A stretch of 11,560 nt of DNA from positions 1-11,560 of the forward strand of contig JAJNDJ010000073.1 in assembly GCA_021156345.1 (NCBI GenBank), in the 5' to 3' direction. Both the position numbers and the translations under genes were made by a program. How positions within the stretch are numbered: the first letter of the stretch is position 1; each line of letters starts with the position of its first letter. This document shows positions 6,808 through 11,560 of this stretch, piece after piece. Under the pieces are notes generated by a model. The model saw nothing but the letters and a program-made list of their open reading frames with translations, searched no databases and was not told where the DNA came from. This DNA is from Rubrobacteraceae bacterium. Lineage in GTDB: Bacteria > Actinomycetota > Rubrobacteria > Rubrobacterales > Rubrobacteraceae.

Positions 6808-7302
6808 ATGACAACTGAAAGACATGTGCAGCGCCAGCCGATTGCCGGCACCTCGCAGCTCAACCTCGGGGCCACGCTCGTCGCTCTCTCGGGCATAGGT
6901 CTGGTGGGTTACGGGGTGATGTTCCTGATCCGCAACTTCACCGGCTTTATCGAGCTGGGGCTCACCCCAGAGCACGTGGGCGGCACCCCAGCCCAGATAC
7001 ACACCTTCAGCCCCAACCTCTACGAATACATAAGCCACCTGCAGGTGGCTGTCTCTGGGTTCATCATTGCGCTAGGGGTCGTGATCATCGCCCTCGCATG
7101 GTACGGGATCAGAAAGGGCGAGCGCTGGGCGCTATGGACGGCGTTTTTGGGTCCGCTGATCGGAGTAGGAGTGGCTGTACCTTTGCACTTCCCCTATGGG
7201 ATCGCCACTATGGGGCACCTGGGCCTGATCTACCTCGACGCCCTGATCCTGTTAGTCGGAACGGTGCTCGCCTACACCGGCCTGCGCAAGGCGGAGGACT
7301 AA
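6808..7302 (+). CDS. Small integral membrane protein (four predicted helices)
   Basis: A 164-residue hydrophobic protein. Membrane segments lie at about residues 20-42 (LGATLVALSGIGLVGYGVMF), 76-100 (VAVSGFIIALGVVIIALAWY), 107-128 (WALWTAFLGPLIGVGVAVPL) and 135-159 (LGLIYLDALILLVGTVLAYT). The N-terminal 18 residues are polar and the loop between helices 1 and 2 is about 30 residues long. The ribosome site AAGGAGGTG, 8 bases before the ATG, is close to a perfect anti-16S match, so expression should be high. I cannot name the family; DoxX-like or a quinone-linked small membrane protein are possible comparisons. It stands between the two small proteins and the OsmC gene in the same operon. Confidence 0.75.
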   Translation: MTTERHVQRQPIAGTSQLNLGATLVALSGIGLVGYGVMFLIRNFTGFIELGLTPEHVGGTPAQIHTFSPNLYEYISHLQVAVSGFIIALGVVIIALAWYGIRKGERWALWTAFLGPLIGVGVAVPLHFPYGIATMGHLGLIYLDALILLVGTVLAYTGLRKAED

Positions 7303-7352
7303 GTGATGATCCCCTAGAAGCGCAGACGCAATCTGTTAGGAAGGAGGACATA

Positions 7353-7925
7353 ATGGCGACGATCAACGGGGTGAACGTTGACCAGCTCGTCTCTACGATC
7401 GAAGCGATAGAGGAGAACCCCAGCCTGGCCGAGTTCAAGTTTCGGACCGAGACGCAATGGATCGAAGGGGGCCACACCCGGACCAAGGTCCAGGGCTTCT
7501 ACGGCGCTGGCGCCGAGGACACTTCGCGCGTCGAGCCGTTCTACCTCGAGGGGGATGAGCCGCCGGTGCTCCTGGGCACCAACGCGGGGCCGAACGCGGT
7601 CGAAAGCGCACTGCATGCCCTGGCCTCGTGCCTCGCTGTCGGGTTCGTCTACAACGCCGCCGCCCAGGGCATCAGCGTCGATGCGCTGAACTTCGAGCTG
7701 GAAGGCGAGATCGACCTGCACGCTTTCCTAGGGCTCTCGGATGACGTGCGACCAGGTTACAAGAACATCAGCCTCCTCTACTGGGTCGAAAGCGATGCTC
7801 CGCGGGAGGAGATCGTGGAGCTCTGCGAGTATGTTCAGAGAACCTCACCCGTGCTGGATCTTATCCGCAATCCCGTGCCGGTCTCCGTGCGGCTGGCAGA
7901 GGGAACGGCCAGAGCCAGATCCTGA
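7353..7925 (+). CDS. OsmC-family protein
   Basis: A 190-residue OsmC/Ohr-superfamily protein, members of which reduce organic hydroperoxides or handle reactive sulfur through a Cys thiol. The core helix SALHALASCLAVGFVYNAA holds Cys93 at the peroxidatic position. The second conserved site, usually a Cys before PV, reads RTSPVLDLIRNPVPVSV, so the resolving Cys is absent; the only other Cys is 158. The N-terminal extension MATINGVNVDQLVSTIEAIEE is longer than in classical OsmC and resembles the start of the first operon protein. GGAGG lies 6 bases before the ATG. The gene is the last in the operon and is followed 28 bp later by a strong hairpin terminator. Confidence 0.88.
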   Translation: MATINGVNVDQLVSTIEAIEENPSLAEFKFRTETQWIEGGHTRTKVQGFYGAGAEDTSRVEPFYLEGDEPPVLLGTNAGPNAVESALHALASCLAVGFVYNAAAQGISVDALNFELEGEIDLHAFLGLSDDVRPGYKNISLLYWVESDAPREEIVELCEYVQRTSPVLDLIRNPVPVSVRLAEGTARARS

Positions 7926-7953
7926 GGTGGGACGGCCCAGAGGACGAGGCTCC

Positions 7954-7996
7954 GGGCGACTGGCCGGTTCGTCAGAACTCGCCAGTCGCCCCTTTT
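7954..7996 (+). terminator. Rho-independent terminator after the OsmC gene
   Basis: GGGCGACTGGC (7954-7964) pairs perfectly with GCCAGTCGCCC (7981-7991), and inside the loop GTTC (7967-7970) pairs with GAAC (7975-7978). The stem is followed by CTTTT. It separates the OsmC operon from the methyltransferase gene, whose start lies about 50 bp further on. The short T-tract may allow some read-through. Confidence 0.75.
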
Positions 7997-8043
7997 CGGC
8001 GGAGGGCATGAAGATGAGGAAAGTAGATTATGGAAGGGAACTG

Positions 8044-8925
8044 ATGAGCGATCATACACTCGAAAATCAAGACCTTGACGTAGAAGTCCTGCGAGAGGCC
8101 ATCCAGGAGGAGTACGCCGAGGTGGCGGCCAACCCCCATAAGGGCTTCCACTTCCACACCGGTCGTCACTTGGCCCGCATGCTGGAGTACGCCGACGAGT
8201 GGCTCAAGGACATTCCAGAATCCTCAATCGAGTCCTTCGCTGGTACCGGCAACCCCTTCAGCCTGGGCGAGCTGCATCCTGGCGAGCGGGTCGTGGACGT
8301 AGGATGCGGCGCCGGGATAGACACTCTGATCGCGGCGAAAGAGGTCGGCTCCGAGGGCCGAGTGATAGGGGTGGACATGACCCCCTCCATGCTGGAGAAG
8401 GCTCGCCATGCTGCGGAGGAGATGGACCTCGCCAACGTGGAGTTCCGGAAGGGTTACGCTGAGGGGCTGCCTATTGCCGACAAGTGGGCGGACGTGATCA
8501 TCTCCAACGGCGTGCTCAACCTCATGCCGGACAAGGCGGCGGCGCTGGAAGAGATGGCGCGGGTGCTGAAGCCCCGCGGTCGGCTGCAGATCGGGGACAT
8601 ACTGGTGCAGAAGCCTGTCCCCGATAGCGCCAAACGCAAGATAGAGCTCTGGACCGGGTGAATAGCCGGTGCTCTGCTGGAAGCAGAGCTAGAGGTCACG
8701 GTCGTGACCGCCGGCTTCGTGGGATTCGAGATCACCTGGCGCAAAGACGTCTTCAGCGATGCTCCCCAAGCAGGTAGCGCTGAGAAGTTCGGTACGTTGG
8801 GCATCAACTTCCGGGCTTGTAAGGCTGCCACCGAGGAAGAGTGGTCCGCGGCTATGGCGGCATTAAGCTGCGAGATCCCGCTCGGCGCTACAGGAGAAGA
8901 GGAAGCACGGCCCACACCTCTATAG
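8044..8925 (+). CDS. Selenocysteine-containing SAM-dependent methyltransferase (ArsM-related), TGA at 8659-8661 read as Sec
   Basis: Class I SAM methyltransferase of about 293 residues when the TGA is read through. Motif I is VVDVGCGAGID (Asp85 to about residue 93); the acidic end of strand 2 is VIGVDMTPSM; the later core is ADVIISNGVLNLMPDK and ARVLKPRGRLQIGDIL. Then comes KRKIELWTG, TGA (codon 206), IAGALLEAEL and a well-kept C-terminus (TAGFVGFEITWRKDVFSDAP, KFGTLGINFRACKA) to the stop at 8923-8925. Relatives have Cys at codon 206 ('WTGCIAGA'), and a SECIS-like hairpin follows the TGA, so Sec insertion is the best reading. The ATG at 8044 has GGAAGGG 5 bases upstream; an in-frame ATG at 8014 with GGAGG is also possible. 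If Sec is not inserted, the product stops at 205 residues and the gene is broken. Two arsenic-binding Cys of ArsM are Thr68 and Gly156 here, so the substrate is probably not classical arsenite chemistry. Confidence 0.8.
8659..8689 (+). promoter_or_regulatory. Bacterial SECIS-like element: UGA plus downstream hairpin
   Basis: After the in-frame TGA (8659-8661), GCTCTGC (8671-8677) pairs perfectly with GCAGAGC (8683-8689) around the loop TGGAA. The loop begins 16 bases after the TGA and carries G in its second position. Both properties match the known rules for bacterial SECIS elements, which bind the elongation factor SelB. The hairpin is inside the coding sequence, as is usual in bacteria. 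Confidence 0.72.
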
Positions 8926-9006
8926 CCTTTAGTCTAGCCACCGGACAGTTTTGGTAGAGAGCGGGGAAGCAAGCGGATAGATGGCCTCGTTACTTGAGCC
9001 AAGCAC

Positions 9007-9547
9007 CTATCCAGCATATTGCACCCCCAGCCGGAACACGCTGTGATCGCGCCCATCACTGCGGTCCACCATACGCCTTTGACCCCGTTTGATCACTCGT
9101 GCTCCGTGCTCCACCAGCCACACATAGAGCATCGCCACCGCCAAGGTTAGCCGAGAGAGCCGTCCGAAGCTACGTAGTTGGGTGCTTTCCAGGTCGAATC
9201 CGTGCCCCTTGGAAATCTGCAAACATCTGCTCGATCCACATCCGCCTTCGATAGCACGAGAGAGCTTTTGCGCACTCGGGCAAATTCGTCGCCAACAGCC
9301 ACGGCTCCTTTTCGCCCCTCTTCCAATAGAGCACCAGGTTCGTCCGGTGGGCGTCTAAGCGGCTCAAGAAGGCTCCCTACAACCATACCCTTTCCCCTCT
9401 TGGCTCGATCAACTCCCCCAACACGTAGTAGAAGCTCCACTCCTCCAGTTGCTCTATCAGCGCCACCGCTACGAATTCGCTGTCGCCGACCACCGAAACC
9501 CGCGCTGCCCCATCGGGCATAAGGCGCCTGATGCCGAGGCCTTCTTA
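9007..9547 (-). mobile_element. Degenerate IS4-family transposase (C-terminal part)
   Basis: On the minus strand the fragments join into the C-terminal half of an IS4-type DDE transposase: RRLMPDGAARVSVVGDSEF and EQLEEWSFYYVLGELIE, then SRLDAHRTNLVLYWKRGEKE, then the signature YRRRMWIEQMFADFQG and GFDLESTQLRSFGRLSRLT, ending at 9007. There is an in-frame TAG at about 9390, a frame change at a GGGG run near 9210 (one G too many), and an in-frame TAA at 9547-9545. Sequence before that is not recognisable, so the N-terminal half is missing. Candidate catalytic residues are the Asp of VVGDSEF and the Glu of WIEQMF. It is inactive debris. Confidence 0.75.
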
Positions 9548-9637
9548 CTGCAACCGGACTGCGACGCCCTGAGCCGTGGCGCTGCGGGTTGCTGCCCGCG
9601 AGAACCCGGCCGTTCTGCTAAAGCTGCACCGAGGAGG

Positions 9638-9657
9638 CTATTGGGGGAGCCCAATAG
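9638..9657. repeat. Perfect 8-bp hairpin with GGAG loop
   Basis: CTATTGGG (9638-9645) and CCCAATAG (9650-9657) are exact inverse complements around GGAG. There is no T-tract. It lies between the IS4 remnant and the PIN pseudogene, and may be an IS end or a leftover regulatory hairpin. Confidence 0.35.
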
Positions 9658-9675
9658 AGGACACTCGCGAGAAGG

Positions 9676-9698
9676 AGCCCGCCGCCCTCCGGGCTTTT
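9676..9698 (+). terminator. Possible rho-independent terminator
   Basis: AGCCCG (9676-9681) pairs with CGGGCT (9690-9695), followed by TTT. The stem is only 6 bp and no intact plus-strand gene precedes it, so it may belong to lost DNA. Confidence 0.35.
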
Positions 9699-9831
9699 GT
9701 ATCATCAGCAGCTACCCGGTGGACGGGTCTGGCGAGAGTTCCCATGGCCTGGTCCATTGGGAGGCGGGCATCACGCCGAGGAGGTGCGCGAGCGCCGCGA
9801 GGCGCAGCAGCACAGCCGCCCAGCCTGACCC

Positions 9832-10256
9832 TTGAGTTCTCCCCTCACTGTCCTCGACACTATGGTTGTCGTGGCCGCGATGGTCCGTCAGCGGCGGTAA
9901 TGGATGCCGTGGCAACAGGAGGCGTGGAACTCGCCATCAGCGACGACCAGCTCGCTGAACTCGTGCGCGTTATGGGCTACGAGGACATCCAGGGCGCGAT
10001 CCAGGGACCCTTGCGCGCCTTAGAGGTGGCGCTCGACATCGGTAACATGGGGTTCATGTACCACCCTCGCCGTCTCGACTGGCCGAGTCTTAGGGACCCG
10101 AAGGACGGTTGGATCTTCGACTTGGCGCACGCCGCCGGCGCGGACTACATCGTCTCCTACGACAGAGCGGTGAGGGACGCAGCCGCAGAGCTCGGGTTCG
10201 TTGCTGTCCTTCCGGAGGAGTTGCTGGAGATCCTTCGCCGCCAGTACGAGGTCTGA
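9832..10256 (+). pseudogene. PIN-domain (VapC-like) toxin, frameshifted
   Basis: The PIN fold is spread over two frames. The first strand, TVLDTMVVVAAMVRQR (9847-9897), holds the first acidic residue but has Met where PIN proteins have Asn (LDTNV), and then hits TAA. The rest is in another frame from about 9897: VMDAVATGGVELAISDDQLAE, then DPKDGWIFDLAHAAGADYIVSYDRAVRD with the remaining acidic residues, to the stop at 10254-10256. PIN toxins are Mg-dependent ribonucleases, normally paired with an antitoxin gene just upstream. No antitoxin can be recognised; a short frame ending at 9828 (HHAEEVRERREAQQ) might be a remnant. A single frameshift at the CGGCGG run near 9893 accounts for the break. 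The open frame upstream of 9830 in the C-terminal frame does not look like protein. Confidence 0.6.
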
Positions 10257-10273
10257 TCTCGAGGGTCCGATTG

Positions 10274-10285
10274 GCTGACGTCAGC
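10274..10285. repeat. 12-bp perfect palindrome
   Basis: GCTGACGTCAGC reads the same on both strands. It lies 18 bp after the PIN pseudogene and may be a regulator site or chance. Confidence 0.3.
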
Positions 10286-10460
10286 GGCATCGTACCGGGC
10301 ACCGACCGAGGATCGCAGGCGCACTGCAACCGTACTGCGACCGGGCCGGTACACGCCAGTACGCAGCGGGCACCAAATTGCCTGCGATACGCCAAGAATC
10401 CCACAGGTAAGCCAAATCACCGGACGCACCAGGATATTTTGGAACGTGCCCGAGCAAACT

Positions 10461-10503
10461 CGTAGCTGGAGCAGATCAGCGGTTGGAGTCCGCTCGTCGG
10501 CTC
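10461..10503 (+). tRNA. Degenerate tRNA 3' fragment (tRNA-Thr-like)
   Basis: AGCGG-TTGGAGT-CCGCT (10478-10494) is a complete T arm with a 5-bp stem and a 7-base loop; only one base departs from the TTCGAGT consensus loop. It is followed by CGTCGGCT (10495-10502), which looks like the 3' acceptor strand, but then by CTCC rather than CCA. Upstream, CGTAGCTGGAGCAGATC resembles collapsed D-arm and variable-loop sequence, with the anticodon arm deleted. It cannot be functional. A fragment of a tRNA 3' half is a common scar of integrase-mediated insertion; the Thr identity is only a resemblance. Confidence 0.5.
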
Positions 10504-10957
10504 TCCTTGGTCGCTCTACCTACGAGCTGCCAAGTCCCCTGACAAATGTCTCATTCGGGTGATGCACCGGGGCGTCACGTACGCTACGATATGTTCTAGT
10601 AAGGTGGGTTATGTCGAACGCCCGGAGCGCACAGCGATGACAGCGTCCAGTGCTGGAGAGGAAGGCTGTTCATTGGTCCCGGAGGGGCCGACAAGGCACG
10701 GCCGGCTATGGCGGTGGCCTTAGAGGCTGTGGAGGGTCTCAAGGACAAAGTGAGGTGGGTCGGGTTGCCTCGCTTTCGGAGTCGATCTCACGTCGCACAT
10801 CTTATGCAGATATTGCTGACAGCATGGACCATGTCTAAACAGGAAGGACGTCTAGGAGTACGCCTACCGGACGATCCGAGGGAGGCTGGGCGGGGCTTGA
10901 CGGCCCTGCAAGCCAAAGATGGACACTAATTGAGCGAAGATCACGGAAGGAGAGGCT

Positions 10958-11560
10958 GTGGATCATCAGGACGCGTTCACGACCGAAACAGCAGGACTCC
11001 CGGAAGCGTCGAGCCCGAGCATAGTCCGCCTCTACGACGGCGATAGCTTCGATCTACGCATCTACCCTGTACGCAAGCGCATCGGCGACGCCGAGGTGCG
11101 CATGCTCGGATACAACGGCTCGATACCTGGTCCGACGCTGCACGTCGAGCAGGGCTCGGAGATCACCGTGCAGGTGACCAACGACGGCGACGTCGAGGCG
11201 ACCGTACACTGGCACGGTCTTAGGCTACAGAATCTTTACGACGGGGTGCCCCAAGAGACGCAGGCGCCTATTCAGCCCGGAGAAGCGTTTACCTACAAGC
11301 TTCGGTTCCCCGACCCAGGACTCTACTGGTACCACCCGCACATCCGCGAAGACTTCGCCCAGGAGATGGGTTTGTACGCCCCGATCATCGTCGAACCCTC
11401 CGACTCTTCGTACTGGCCTGCCGTCGACCGGCAGCTGACCATCACCTTAGACGACGTGCTCATCGAGGACGGAAAGCTGGCGCCCTTCAAGCGCTCAGGA
11501 CCAACCTTCACCGCAATGGGCCGGTTCGGGAACTTAATGCTGATAAACGGCGAGAGCGAG
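10958..11560 (+). CDS. Multicopper oxidase (N-terminal 201 codons, runs off the window)
   Basis: The frame starts at a GTG (10958) with GGAAGGAGAGG just upstream and runs to the window end. The first cupredoxin domain is complete: MLGYNGSIPGPTLHVEQGS, then the copper ligand motif TVHWHGLRL, then LYWYHPHIREDFAQEMGLYAPI. The HWHG and YHPH histidines are the type 2/type 3 copper ligands. The second domain begins near DRQLTITLDDVLIEDGK; the type 1 copper site is outside the window. Multicopper oxidases couple four one-electron oxidations (Cu(I), Mn(II), phenols) to reduction of O2 to water. The N-terminus (VDHQDAFTTETAGLPEASSP) shows no Sec or Tat signal, so this one may act in the cytoplasm or the start may be misjudged. 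No link to the genes on its left is visible. Confidence 0.9.
   Translation, partial: MDHQDAFTTETAGLPEASSPSIVRLYDGDSFDLRIYPVRKRIGDAEVRMLGYNGSIPGPTLHVEQGSEITVQVTNDGDVEATVHWHGLRLQNLYDGVPQETQAPIQPGEAFTYKLRFPDPGLYWYHPHIREDFAQEMGLYAPIIVEPSDSSYWPAVDRQLTITLDDVLIEDGKLAPFKRSGPTFTAMGRFGNLMLINGESE

Larger units (their letters stand above)
10257..10957. other. 700-bp stretch without a recognisable gene
   Basis: This stretch holds a 12-bp palindrome (10274-10285), an inverted repeat CGTACTG/CAGTACG (10331-10337 and 10357-10363), a degenerate tRNA 3' end (10461-10503) and an unidentified plus-strand frame at 10708-10929. The translation of that frame (MAVALEAVEGLKDKVRWVG, then LPRFRSRSHVAHLMQIL) is protein-like in part, with extra open sequence before it (FIGPGGADKARPA), but has no clear ribosome site and no family I know. 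It may be a relic of a gene. Confidence 0.4.

Noticed and set aside
8704..8925. Separate small gene of 73 codons after the methyltransferase
   Set aside because: It is in the same frame as the methyltransferase and continues its conserved C-terminus; the GTG has no ribosome site. It is the part after the UGA.
8926..9006. Terminator after the methyltransferase
   Set aside because: No stem with a T-tract could be found; only short pairings.
9576..9830. N-terminal extension of the PIN frame from 9576
   Set aside because: Low-complexity Arg/Ala/Gly translation without resemblance; the PIN fold starts only near 9847 in another frame.
10157..10429. Minus-strand frame of 90 codons opposite and after the PIN gene
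   Set aside because: No ribosome site, no family resemblance, and partly antisense to the PIN domain.
1..11560. CRISPR array or rRNA
   Set aside because: No regularly spaced long repeats and no rRNA-like sequence were seen.

Overview
The window looks like accessory DNA from a high-GC actinobacterium, most likely Rubrobacter or a close relative. I base this on codon use, strong AGGAGG-type ribosome sites, and family resemblance of the thioredoxin-like, OsmC, methyltransferase and multicopper oxidase proteins. It mixes intact operons with decaying insertion sequences.

Layout. Positions 1-1119 (minus strand) carry a thioredoxin-like protein, a SnoaL-like protein and the start of an ArsR-family repressor. 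The repressor has a promoter and operator palindrome at its own start codon. Positions 1240 to about 2000 (minus) hold a ferritin-like/PDZ fusion gene whose 5' end is cut by a degenerate IS982-like transposase (about 1980-2446, plus). Positions 2572-5938 (plus) encode a very large SARP/BTAD-AAA-TPR transcriptional activator, frameshifted near its C-terminus. About 100 bp after it are three direct repeats at exactly 11-bp spacing, the layout of a SARP operator. They sit in front of an operon of two small unrecognised proteins, a four-helix membrane protein and an OsmC-family protein, closed by a strong hairpin terminator at 7954-7996.

The most important observation follows. The SAM-dependent, ArsM-related methyltransferase at 8044-8925 is interrupted by an in-frame TGA (8659-8661), exactly where relatives have the conserved Cys of the 'CIAGA' motif. 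Sixteen bases after the TGA is the loop of a perfect 7-bp hairpin with G in the second loop position, which is the bacterial SECIS layout. The frame then stays open, with family-typical sequence, for 88 codons. I therefore read it as one selenoprotein. The other two arsenic-binding Cys of ArsM appear replaced by Thr and Gly, so the enzyme would rely on a single selenocysteine.

The right part (about 9000-10960) is mostly debris: a broken IS4-family transposase, a frameshifted PIN-domain (VapC-like) toxin, a degenerate tRNA 3' end and several palindromes. The window ends inside a multicopper oxidase gene that starts at 10958.

How the parts may work together (inference): the SARP-type activator would switch on the small-protein/membrane/OsmC operon, with the selenomethyltransferase as a linked but separately set unit. 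Together with ArsR, the thioredoxin-like protein and the copper oxidase this suggests thiol, peroxide or metalloid stress handling.
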